Of a DNA stretch of 64,000 nt, positions 53,158 to 61,037 are shown piece by piece (positions within the stretch are counted from its first letter, which is position 1; each line of letters begins with the position of its first letter). A program made the translations under genes and the position numbers. Origin of the DNA: Nostoc sp. NIES-4103. GTDB lineage: Bacteria > Cyanobacteriota > Cyanobacteriia > Cyanobacteriales > Nostocaceae. Under the pieces are notes generated by a model. The model made no database searches. It worked only from the letters and a program-made list of their open reading frames with translations, and was not told where the DNA came from. Location: assembly GCF_002368335.1 (NCBI RefSeq), contig NZ_AP018288.1, forward strand, positions 4,142,397 to 4,206,396, given 5' to 3'.

Positions 53158-54483
53158 ATGCTTAAATCCCTCTTGCTGTCAGGATGGTTCCGCGTTCAAC
53201 CATTTCTCAATTATGTTGTCGTAGTGATGTTGATTGCCCCCTTAGTTGTGGCATCAGGTCACTCTTCCTCTGCGAAACAATCAAAAACAGTACCAAAAGT
53301 TGCTTCTGAAACTCAAGACTCTGACTCCATACCACAGGAAGTAGCTGCTGTTAGTGAATCAGATTTAACTGAAGTGTTAAAACCATCACTAGCCAACTCC
53401 AGCACTCAAGAGTCTGACTTTCTACTATCGCCGATGGATGCTGTTAGACAGCAGACAACATCACAAGAGGATAAAATTGAGTCTTTGTTAGCTAAAGATT
53501 ATTCTCTCTCAGGTAGTGATTTACCTGCCAACAAATCCCTAGCGGCGGTGGAACTCGCACCAATGCCAGAAAAGCATGTTGATAAATTGCATTTAGCAGC
53601 AAAAAATCAAGCTGCTAATATCCAATCTTTGATAGCAGAAAATAATTCTTTGGCGAGGAAGATACCTGTTGTTAAAACATTGACAGCAACTCAAAGTGCG
53701 CCAGTTCTACCAATTATTACAGAATCACAACCAGACTCCACAACAGAAATACCTGCTGCTGAACAACCTGATGAGGCCGAAACAGCACAAGCAGACCCTA
53801 TCGGTAGTCCTCATCCTATACCTTGGAAATGGATTTTAGCAACTCAAGAAACAGTTGGTTCCAAAGGTTCTGGAGTGCGCTATTACCGGAGTGTGCCTGT
53901 GCTGTCTCCTGATGGTAGATATGTGGTTTATAGTAGGGTGCAAATGGAAGTAAAACCCCAGATGTACAACAGCAGAGTTACCAGTGTTCTATTTGTTGAA
54001 GATAAACAAACTAAGAAATTACGGGTAATGGCTTCCACTGCTACTGTCAGCGATCCTTTGTTAAAGACAAATGTTTCTGCGTCAGAATCAGACGAAAACA
54101 ACGGTAAAATCGGGGTGTTAGTTCCTGTTAGCTGGTCAGAAAAAAGCGATCGCTTTTTAGCACGCAAGTTTGAAGGCATATTTAATACAAGTGATGCTAC
54201 AGACCATGCTGTGATTTGGGATCGGCAAAAGAATCAAACTAATACTGTTGCTCCTGCTAAAAAAGAAGATGAGCATGAGAGAATTGCAGTCTTGTTAGGT
54301 TGGAGTAAAAACCAACCCAATAATGTACTGTTCCGTGCCGGTGAAATGGGGGAAGAAAACTGGCCCTTAGTACAAGTTGCTAGTGATGGTAAGACAGTAA
54401 ATACAACGGATGCAGATCAGCCTATTACTTTCGGTGAAAAACTTACAGAAATTTGGGCTGGGCCACAAGTTGCTTCGAGATAA
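53158..54483 (+). CDS. Exported/anchored hypothetical protein
   Basis: 441 residues. The N-terminal hydrophobic segment (FLNYVVVVMLIAPLVVASG, about 17-35) is a signal anchor or signal peptide. Residues 40-220 are low-complexity Ser/Ala/Glu/Pro, probably disordered. The C-terminal about 220 residues are folded (IPWKWILATQ, SVPVLSPDGRYVVYSRVQMEV, VPVSWSEKSDRFLARKFEG, RIAVLLGWSKNQPNNVLFRAG), with the S-P-D-G-R-Y pattern of a WD/TolB-like propeller blade. Family not recognised; function unknown. It is followed by a good terminator. Confidence 0.78.
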   Translation: MLKSLLLSGWFRVQPFLNYVVVVMLIAPLVVASGHSSSAKQSKTVPKVASETQDSDSIPQEVAAVSESDLTEVLKPSLANSSTQESDFLLSPMDAVRQQTTSQEDKIESLLAKDYSLSGSDLPANKSLAAVELAPMPEKHVDKLHLAAKNQAANIQSLIAENNSLARKIPVVKTLTATQSAPVLPIITESQPDSTTEIPAAEQPDEAETAQADPIGSPHPIPWKWILATQETVGSKGSGVRYYRSVPVLSPDGRYVVYSRVQMEVKPQMYNSRVTSVLFVEDKQTKKLRVMASTATVSDPLLKTNVSASESDENNGKIGVLVPVSWSEKSDRFLARKFEGIFNTSDATDHAVIWDRQKNQTNTVAPAKKEDEHERIAVLLGWSKNQPNNVLFRAGEMGEENWPLVQVASDGKTVNTTDADQPITFGEKLTEIWAGPQVASR

Positions 54484-54504
54484 TTTATCGCAAATTTTAT
54501 CAAC

Positions 54505-54541
54505 TCCCGTTGTCAATTTTGGCGATAACGGGAATTTTTTT
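54505..54541 (+). terminator. Rho-independent terminator
   Basis: TCCCGTT (54505-54511), a 15-base loop, AACGGGA (54527-54533), then ATTTTTTT. It lies 22 bases after the exported-protein gene. Confidence 0.85.
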
Positions 54542-54544
54542 AAC

Positions 54545-54900
54545 TATATAGCTGGGGACTGGGGAACTCGGGGCCCCCTCTGGGGATAAGGGGCAATGGG
54601 GACTAGGGACTGGGTGAAAAGCCTTTGTCTATTAAAGTTCAGATCGGCGTCAGCCGCCGATGCATGACTTTTCGCTTTGTGTCTAGGTTTTATTATCTGT
54701 TGATGTCCTAACCACCTTGGCTATTGCCATAACAATCCTAAAGAAGTTGTAAAAAATATTTTGTTTTAACGAGCCGCCAAGACGCAGAGAACGCAGAGAG
54801 AAGAAAAAAATTGCTTAAGATTTACTTAGTGTCTTTGTGCCTTAGTGGTTTACAAGTCAGTTTTTTTAACCACTAAGACACCAAGACACCAAGATAGTTG
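54545..54900. repeat. Patchwork of dispersed repeats
   Basis: The gap 54484-55027 contains GGGGACTAGGGACTGGG-type units (54553-54615), the reverse copy of the 1224-1260 repeat (54676-54712), a CAGAGAACGCAGAGAG unit (54785-54800), and TAAGACACCAAGACACC against GTGTCTTTGTGCCTTAGTGG, forming an inverted pair (54828-54850 and 54868-54893). No gene is supported. Confidence 0.75.
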
Positions 54901-55027
54901 TAAATCAGGTGGTGCTATCCGGTGAAAGTTATATTATTTGGCTTAAAAAAAGCAATAGTTTTTCTCAATACAAACCCTGTGGAATTTTTTAATTTTTGAA
55001 CGTGAATAGCAAGTGATAATACAGTTG

Positions 55028-55384
55028 CTACAGGTCACCTAAGCCACCTAATGTATTGTTTCCTCCTGACTCCTTACTTTTAGGAGATTGCTGGCTGCTT
55101 TCTAATTCAGGTGTTTCAGGCAAACCTTCTTTCACCCGACGGATGGGTAAGTTGGCAATCAAAGCTGTTGTCCGTTGGTTACTTTCTAGAGAAAATTCTA
55201 ACCCTTTGGTTTCAACTTCCACGTAGCGGCAGACTATCTCTAAGATTTCTTGCCGCATTTTTTCTAATATCTGAGGTTCTAAGGCGGCGCGATCATGAGC
55301 TATCACCAATTGTAGGCGACGTTTGACTTGGGCGCGACTGTCGTCGGGACTGCGAGAAAAAAGTCTTTCTAAAAGTTCAATCAT
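55028..55384 (-). CDS. minE: Cell division topological specificity factor MinE
   Basis: 118 residues. The N-terminal membrane/MinD-binding segment (MIELLERLFSR...AQVKRRLQLVIAHDRAAL) and C-terminal dimer domain (ILEIVCRYVEVETKGLEFSLESNQRTTALIANLPIRRV) are both present. It stimulates MinD ATPase and keeps MinCD away from midcell. A Ser/Gly/Glu-rich extension of about 30 residues follows the usual end near residue 85. It starts 35 bases after minD, in the cyanobacterial order minC-minD-minE. Confidence 0.96.
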   Translation of the reverse strand: MIELLERLFSRSPDDSRAQVKRRLQLVIAHDRAALEPQILEKMRQEILEIVCRYVEVETKGLEFSLESNQRTTALIANLPIRRVKEGLPETPELESSQQSPKSKESGGNNTLGGLGDL

Positions 55385-55419
55385 TGCAAATAGGTGTGGG
55401 GCGGAGACTGGAAAATCAG

Positions 55420-56226
55420 TTAAACTATTTTAGTCCACAACAATTTTCGCAGACGAGCGAAGATGTTGTCTTGGTTTGAGTCGAAATCCAGAAATTCTAC
55501 CGTTTCCCCTTCCAATCTACGAGCAATGTTATCAAAGGCTAAAGCGGCTATAGACGGAGTTTCATTTAATACCAAAGGTTCGCCACGATTGGTAGAGACG
55601 ATTACACGCTCATCGTCAGGGATGACTCCAATGAGGGGTATTGCGAGAAGTTCCTGAACATCCTGCACTGACATCATATCATTTGCTCGTACCATTGCGG
55701 GTCTAATGCGGTTAATTATCAGATGAACGCGCTTGATACCTTGTGCTTCTAGTAGCCCGACTACCCGATCAGCATCACGAACGGCAGAAATTTCTGGTGT
55801 GGTGACAATTAAGGCTTCCTTGGCGGGTGCGATCGCATTTTTAAATCCATTTTCAATGCCGGCGGGGCTATCGATGATCACATACTGATACTTTTGTGCC
55901 AGTGCATTCACCAATAACTTCATTTGTTCAGGATTGACTGCATCTTTAGAGCGATTTTGCGCTGCTGGCAGAAGTACGAGGTTGGGTAGTCGCTTATCTT
56001 TGACTAAAGCTTGTTCTAAACGACACTCTCTAGATAAGACTTCTACGGCGGTATAAACGATGCGATTTTCCAGTCCTAGGAGCAAATCTAGATTTCTCAG
56101 ACCAAAATCTGCATCAACTAGGGCAATTTGCCGCCCTTTTTTAGCTAAAGCCATGCCCAGATTTGCTGAAACTGTGGTTTTACCCACCCCTCCTTTACCG
56201 GAGGTTATTACAATAATGCGAGTCAT
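55420..56226 (-). CDS. minD: Septum site-determining ATPase MinD
   Basis: 268 residues. The deviant Walker A motif KGGVGKTT lies at about 10-17; DADFGLRNLDLLLG and IIDSPAGIENGF are the switch segments. The C-terminus DNIFARLRKLLWTKIV is the amphipathic membrane-targeting helix. ATP-bound MinD dimers sit on the inner membrane, recruit MinC, and are displaced by MinE. ATG 56226. It lies between minC (215 bases upstream) and minE (35 bases downstream), probably co-transcribed with minE. Confidence 0.98.
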   Translation of the reverse strand: MTRIIVITSGKGGVGKTTVSANLGMALAKKGRQIALVDADFGLRNLDLLLGLENRIVYTAVEVLSRECRLEQALVKDKRLPNLVLLPAAQNRSKDAVNPEQMKLLVNALAQKYQYVIIDSPAGIENGFKNAIAPAKEALIVTTPEISAVRDADRVVGLLEAQGIKRVHLIINRIRPAMVRANDMMSVQDVQELLAIPLIGVIPDDERVIVSTNRGEPLVLNETPSIAALAFDNIARRLEGETVEFLDFDSNQDNIFARLRKLLWTKIV

Positions 56227-56441
56227 GATATGAATGCGCTCGATTGGCGTTCAGGAGATATAGAACAGTAAATTGAAGTATGTAAATTGAAGTATAAAGT
56301 ATGAAGTATAGTATCAGATAAATAAATATCTGATCTTCCTGACTTGAGTTAGGTATGAATATTTTGATTTCATCCTTTAGTTTTTATCCTAGCTTGTGGC
56401 AAGGCTTATGGGTCTACCTTTTTCATGTTTCAAGTTAATAG

Positions 56442-57515
56442 TTATGTAGCTTGATTGATCCTGTTAAATTGAATTCTGGAAAAATCATTGGCCCTGGCAA
56501 TGCGAATTCCTTGGGGTGTGATGTGTGCCACTTCTGGAAAAAACTGCATCGGCGACTTTTCTGGTGCCCTGGCGACAGCATCAGCGATGCGTAATTGAGT
56601 TGGTTCCATTTGCAGGGCCATTATGAGACAGTCACGATTGCCTGCTGCACCAGCATGAGCAATTCCTCTCAGACGCCCCCACACTAAAATATCTCCTTCT
56701 GCAATTACAATACCACCTGGATTAACATCTCCCAACAAAATTACTGTACCGGGATGGCGAATTTCTACTCCAGAACGTATTGTCATTTCTAGATAAAGGG
56801 CATCTGCTTGGGGTGTAGAGTTAGCCTTGATCTCGGAAATGAGGGAGGTTTGTGGCTGTAGTTGTTCTACAGAATAGCCTGATGTGACAGCTGCGATCGC
56901 AGTTTGACGGCGACTTGTGGCTACTGATTTGAGTTGTAATTGCACTTCGCTGAATGCTTCGGCGAGTTCTTGCAGTTGTCTGCCATCAAGTAAGCGGTCT
57001 TGTGCTATCAGATGCACTGCTGTATTCTGTATACGGTGGCGATCGCCTGCCATTAATCGCAATTTCAATTGTTGCCAAATCTCAGACCAACTAACTTCTG
57101 AGGCAGGTACTTGAATTTCTGTTGGTAAAATGACTAGTAGTCGTCCCCCCTCACTTTTTAACTGGACTTGAGTATGATTTTTTACTTTATTTCCTGTTAT
57201 TGTTGATTCAGTGAGATTGATATCCCAAAAATTAGCATCTAACTCTACATCGCTGGAGGCAGAGTTATTTAACTCTACATTTGGGATTGCAGAATCTACA
57301 TTAATAGAGCCAGAATTTGACTTTAAATAAAGCAGGACAGAATTTAGTTCTGCATCGGGGATAATAGGATTAGCATCTCCATCAGGAACGGTAGAATTGA
57401 CCTCTATATCCGAAAGGTGAGAGATTGATTCTGCATGAGAATGGGCGGAATTTGGCTCTATATCGGGGACAGTATAATCAGAAGTCATGTAGCACCAGCC
57501 AAAAGACAAAGACAC
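56442..57515 (-). CDS. minC: Septum site-determining protein MinC with repetitive N-terminal extension
   Basis: 357 residues from GTG 57515; ATG 57488 (MTSDYTVPD) is an equally plausible start, as neither has a clear ribosome site. The C-terminal beta-helix domain (about 240-335; IRSGVEIRHPGTVILLGDVNPGGIVIAEGDILVWGRLRGIAHAGA) is the MinD- and FtsZ-binding part. The N-terminal MinC-like region occupies about 115-220. The first about 105 residues are an acidic extension with a recurring D-(I/A/V)-E-x-N-S motif (DIEPNS, DIEVNS, DAELNS, NVELNN) not expected in standard MinC. It inhibits FtsZ ring assembly. Confidence 0.93.
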   Translation of the reverse strand: MSLSFGWCYMTSDYTVPDIEPNSAHSHAESISHLSDIEVNSTVPDGDANPIIPDAELNSVLLYLKSNSGSINVDSAIPNVELNNSASSDVELDANFWDINLTESTITGNKVKNHTQVQLKSEGGRLLVILPTEIQVPASEVSWSEIWQQLKLRLMAGDRHRIQNTAVHLIAQDRLLDGRQLQELAEAFSEVQLQLKSVATSRRQTAIAAVTSGYSVEQLQPQTSLISEIKANSTPQADALYLEMTIRSGVEIRHPGTVILLGDVNPGGIVIAEGDILVWGRLRGIAHAGAAGNRDCLIMALQMEPTQLRIADAVARAPEKSPMQFFPEVAHITPQGIRIARANDFSRIQFNRINQAT

Positions 57516-57647
57516 ACCGAGTAATTTTTAGGGACTGACAAATAAAAAACCACCCTATTGTAATTGTTGATTGATGACTGTCATGAGTCATCGGTTAACA
57601 ACTCCAAATTACTTTAATAATATTAGTTGTATGTTGCTACAACATCC

Positions 57648-58976
57648 TCACTTAGTATTTTTACTTAATCTTTTGTAAACTGTCTCCAAAGCATCAGCAT
57701 CGCCAACATTACCAGGAAACAGCACCACTGGCAAATTGGGAAACTGCGGATGGTCAGAGTTGGTAATCACCATGGAACAACCAGGTAAAATTTGACCAAG
57801 CAATCGAGCTGATCTCAAGGAAAGACCTGTACTTAAAACATCGTTGGAGGTAATACCACCCTTGCTGATTAAGAATCCTATATCAGATGGTAAACCGCGT
57901 ACAATATCCATTAATAGACCTGAAACTTTCACCCCAAAGTCTAACCGTGTTTTAGCATCGTTAAAAGTCAGTTCCTGGCGGCTGGTATAAATCACTGGTG
58001 TTTTACCAGCGTTGTGTACCACTTTTATTTTTTCACTGGATTCGCTTAACAGTTCAGCAGATTGATTTTCTCCGTCATCAAGCAATTGTTTGACATTCAC
58101 TTCAATTCCTGATGTTCCCTCTGCTTGCAATAGCGTTTCTAATTGCTGAGTCGTCTTTTTGACATGGGAACCCACAATGATTGCACCTGGTTTACCTTGC
58201 CTGACGTACTTTGCCATATTTTCTGCGGCAATGGGTTGGGGAGGCAAGGCAGCCAAAGCTGTTAAGATACTGGCAGCACTGCGAAATAAAAAGCGTTTTC
58301 CTTGACTGGCTGCGGCTAATATATCTACAGCAAACGAGTTGAGATCAGCTTGTGTTTCACCATCGACAACAGCGCACTGGTTATGACTGAGTTTCAGTAA
58401 GCGTTCTAGACTACCCGCACGGATATCTGCAAGTAAAAATCTTTCTACTGCTGAAGCAGCGATTTGTCCTTGAGTTTTTTCTTCTACGTACTCAGGCAAG
58501 TAACTGTGATGGTAGCTAAAGACTGAATCTTTGGCAAACTCAGTTTCATGAACTGGGGTAGGTGTACCATCAATGAGCAGGTAATGTATGCTATTGCGGG
58601 TGATGCGTCCGCCTTCAAAAAATGCCGGGACAAGAAAATGAGCATCAAATGGGCCGAGTTCAGTAGCGATCGCATCGGTTTCAATTGGGTAATGTCCCCG
58701 CAAGGTAGAATCAGAACGGCTGACAATGAGAAAATCGGTAATTCCTTCAGCAGCTAATGCCAATTTCAAGTTCTGACAAACTTCTTTAGTGACAGCCGTT
58801 GCTGACTCTGGCGTCATCGCTCTAGTATTGGTTAGCACAAAAAAAATCGGCGAATCATCCCGTAAGCCAGTGCGTAAAGTGTCCACATCCCAGTGCATTA
58901 GCAGCAAGCAGCTATGGACGGTTTGAGAACCTGTAGGATCATCATCTAGGACAATTATTTTTGGTTTGTTACTCAT
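57648..58976 (-). CDS. Four-carbon acid sugar kinase family protein
   Basis: 442 residues of the OtnK/DUF1537 family, which phosphorylates four-carbon sugar acids such as erythronate, threonate or 3-oxo-tetronate. The N-terminal substrate domain carries IIVLDDDPTGSQTVHS, VLTNTRAMTPE and SRSDSTLRGHYPIETDAI; the C-terminal nucleotide domain has AIIVGSHVKKTTQQLETLL, LISKGGITSNDVLSTGL and VVLFPGNVGDADALE. No linked dehydrogenase, aldolase or transporter is visible, so the substrate is uncertain. Cyanobacterial copies usually stand alone. ATG 58976. Confidence 0.9.
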   Translation of the reverse strand: MSNKPKIIVLDDDPTGSQTVHSCLLLMHWDVDTLRTGLRDDSPIFFVLTNTRAMTPESATAVTKEVCQNLKLALAAEGITDFLIVSRSDSTLRGHYPIETDAIATELGPFDAHFLVPAFFEGGRITRNSIHYLLIDGTPTPVHETEFAKDSVFSYHHSYLPEYVEEKTQGQIAASAVERFLLADIRAGSLERLLKLSHNQCAVVDGETQADLNSFAVDILAAASQGKRFLFRSAASILTALAALPPQPIAAENMAKYVRQGKPGAIIVGSHVKKTTQQLETLLQAEGTSGIEVNVKQLLDDGENQSAELLSESSEKIKVVHNAGKTPVIYTSRQELTFNDAKTRLDFGVKVSGLLMDIVRGLPSDIGFLISKGGITSNDVLSTGLSLRSARLLGQILPGCSMVITNSDHPQFPNLPVVLFPGNVGDADALETVYKRLSKNTK

Positions 58977-58979
58977 TTA

Positions 58980-59170
58980 ATAGGATTTTAGATTTTGGAT
59001 TTTAGATTTTGGATTTTAGATTTTGGAGTTACTTCTTTGACTTTAATATAGTAGGGTGCGTTATGGACGTTAGTTCTAACGCACCGAAAATCAGTACACC
59101 CTACTAATGACTAATGACTAATGACCAATGACCAATGACTAATGACTAATGACCAATGACCAATGACAGT
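58980..59170. repeat. GATTTTG, GTAGGGTG and CAATGAC repeat cluster
   Basis: TTTTAGATTTTGGA units at 58983-59028. GTAGGGTGCGTTA ... TAACGCACC with outer CACCCTAC (59051-59104) form an inverted-repeat element. TAATGAC/CAATGAC heptamers follow at 59104-59168. The whole 200-base gap between the two - strand genes is repeat. Confidence 0.85.
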
Positions 59171-59176
59171 TGTAGC

Positions 59177-59836
59177 TTAATGCTGTAATTTTTTGATTTC
59201 TGCCTGCACATCAAGGGCAATTTGTAAAGATTGATTTAAAAGTTGACTATATTCGCTGGCTTGGCTGCTAGCTTGCAAAGCTTGCAGGCTAGCTAAATTA
59301 TTCACAAATAACTCTTGGTTATTAGCAAGTAGTTGTTTATTATCTCGCAAAATTCGTTCACTTTTTAAAGCTAGGACTAAATTTTCCCGAATCAGTTGTA
59401 GGGCGGCGATAATTTGCTCTCGCTCATTTATACTGTTTTGGGAGTTTGTGGATATTGCCAATTGGTCATTAATATCTATGGCTTTGATGACGTGATGATA
59501 TTTATCGACTTCATCTAAAAGTATTGTCAGTGCTTTGGGACAAGTGAACCGCCGCCATAGCGATCGCGCCACAACCACCGCAATGGGCACTAGAATTAAT
59601 AAAATGATTCCTAGTTTAATTGAAGAACCAATTGTTGGTAGAATAATAAATGCATAAATAGCGCCAACAATAATCGGGGTTAGGGCTAGGGATAAAAACA
59701 TTTCATTAATCAAAAACCCTAATCGTTTCTCTCGGTCTTTGATAAGAGAAGGTCGAAATACATCATCTGGATCGAATCCAGTCAAACGTCTCAATTCTCC
59801 CTTGCTAATTTCCAAGCCTATTAAGTCCGGCTGCAC
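59177..59836 (-). CDS. Membrane protein of unknown function with coiled coil
   Basis: 219 residues. A short cytoplasmic N-terminus (MQPDLIGLEISKGELRRLTGFDPDDVF) precedes two membrane helices, about 48-70 and 74-92 (FLSLALTPIIVGAIYAFIIL, LGIILLILVPIAVVVA). The remaining about 120 residues are soluble and mostly helical, with a probable coiled coil at REQIIAALQLIRENLVLALKSERILRDNKQLLANNQELF. It is a cyanobacterial type of protein that I cannot name. ATG 59836. Confidence 0.75.
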   Translation of the reverse strand: MQPDLIGLEISKGELRRLTGFDPDDVFRPSLIKDREKRLGFLINEMFLSLALTPIIVGAIYAFIILPTIGSSIKLGIILLILVPIAVVVARSLWRRFTCPKALTILLDEVDKYHHVIKAIDINDQLAISTNSQNSINEREQIIAALQLIRENLVLALKSERILRDNKQLLANNQELFVNNLASLQALQASSQASEYSQLLNQSLQIALDVQAEIKKLQH

Positions 59837-60198
59837 AGCTGGATACTCCTATGAAAGTGCGAGTTGCCTCTTTATACCAATTTTATGTGAGGTTTCGCTT
59901 GATTCACTTCGGGGCTAGTCATAAATTGCCGCTACATTAATTCATAAAACCTCGACAATCACGAATAATCATTTTATGATGTTGTAATCAGCTTGATGTT
60001 TGGCAGGGGAAAGCGGGGGCAAAATCCCTGGAGTCCCGCCAAAATCGCCAGAACCTTGACAAATCAATAATTACAGCGTTTCAACAGTTAGGGTAAATGC
60101 AAGTATTTTGCAATAATAACGGCTGAAAATAACCAAAATTTCTCCCCCGCCAAAAACCCTAATAGGAAGCTTGTTTAGTAACGGTTTCAGAAGCCAGG
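59837..60198. other. Gap upstream of CRISPR array, probable leader
   Basis: AT-rich, non-coding. The right part (about 60060-60198) should contain the CRISPR leader and promoter if the array is read left to right. GTTTCAGAAGCCAGG just before the first repeat resembles a degenerate repeat start. I see no gene. Confidence 0.45.
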
Positions 60199-60529
60199 GT
60201 TTCATCTTTCTAATACCCCGCAAGGGGATTGAAACTATCTACTACATCCCTAGAATCTTCAAAATCTTTTCGTTTCATCTTTCTAATACCCCGCAAGGGG
60301 ATTGAAACAAAAATAATTTAAAGTAGTGTGTACCTAGCTAATTGAGTTTCATCTTTCTAATACCCCGCAAGGGGATTGAAACTTGAATAGTCACAGCTTC
60401 AAAATTAGCTTTTAGATAGTTTCATCTTTCTAATACCCCGCAAGGGGATTGAAACGGACAGAATACCCACATCGAATGCCAAAACAAATTCTGTTTCATC
60501 TTTCTAATACCCCGCAAGGGGATTAAAAC
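60199..60529 (+). CRISPR. CRISPR array, 5 repeats and 4 spacers, no cas genes nearby
   Basis: 37-base repeats at 60199-60235, 60272-60308, 60346-60382, 60419-60455 and 60493-60529. Each begins GTTTCATCTTTCTAATA and ends GCAAGGGGATTGAAAC, with CCCCGCAAGGGG as internal hairpin. Spacers are 36, 37, 36 and 37 bases. The last repeat has one change (ATTAAAAC for ATTGAAAC), which marks the distal end and fits reading on the + strand. The 3' end ATTGAAAC is the crRNA 5' handle typical of type I-D and type III arrays in cyanobacteria. No cas gene is in the window. Confidence 0.97.
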
Positions 60530-60672
60530 AATCGAATGAGAATAGCAGTTAGTTAAAACTGAAGAATTTCAACTTATACGAATTCTCTGTAAAACACTAG
60601 TATTCTCTTTCTTTGCGTACTTTGTGCCCTTTGTGGTTCGTTTATTCAGATCTAGCACCTTCCCTTAAGTAC

Positions 60673-60722
60673 GCCTTGAACTTAAGTTCAAGGCTTATAG
60701 CTAAAGTCCGCTAAAACGGACT
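60673..60722. repeat. Two adjacent palindromes
   Basis: GCCTTGAACTTAAGTTCAAGGC (60673-60694) is a perfect 22-base palindrome; AGTCCG CTAAAA CGGACT (60705-60722) is a 6-bp hairpin. The pair looks like a mobile repeat unit. The gap 60530-61037 otherwise contains a GTGCCCTTTGTGGTTCG dispersed-repeat copy near 60625-60645 and the element below. Confidence 0.65.
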
Positions 60723-60774
60723 GAAATTTATGTCTAGTAATACTAATTAGAAAATAATTGTGACAGATGCCTTC

Positions 60775-60997
60775 AGAGGATGTTTGAAAAGTCTGTAGTA
60801 GTGTGTATGTATTAAATATTTGTTTACCCCACCCTAACCCTCCCCTTATAAAGGGGAGGGGACTAAATTGTCTGGTCTCCCCCCTTTATAAGGGGAGCCA
60901 CTGCGTTGGGCGGCTCTGCCGACTTGAAGCAAGTGGCGTGGGACTAAGGGGGGTAAAAATGTGATTAATATCACATCCCACTTTTAAAACAACCTCT
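60775..60997. mobile_element. MITE-like element C, copy 2
   Basis: 223 bases bounded by AGAGGATGTTTGAAAAGT and ACTTTTAAAACAACCTCT, matching the termini of 22104-22371. The interior has CCTAACCCTCCCC, GGAGCCACTGCGTTGGGCGG and AAGTGGCGTGGGAC in the same order as copy 1. Non-coding. Confidence 0.7.
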
Positions 60998-61037
60998 CAC
61001 AAAACCTAGACGTAGAAAGCGATTCACAATCCAAAAT

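Noticed and set aside
59104..59168. CAATGAC/TAATGAC array as a second CRISPR
   Set aside because: Units are 7 bases with no spacers; this is a short tandem repeat.
60199..61037. cas genes next to the CRISPR array
   Set aside because: Neither flank encodes a Cas protein; the neighbours are a membrane protein and a sensor kinase.
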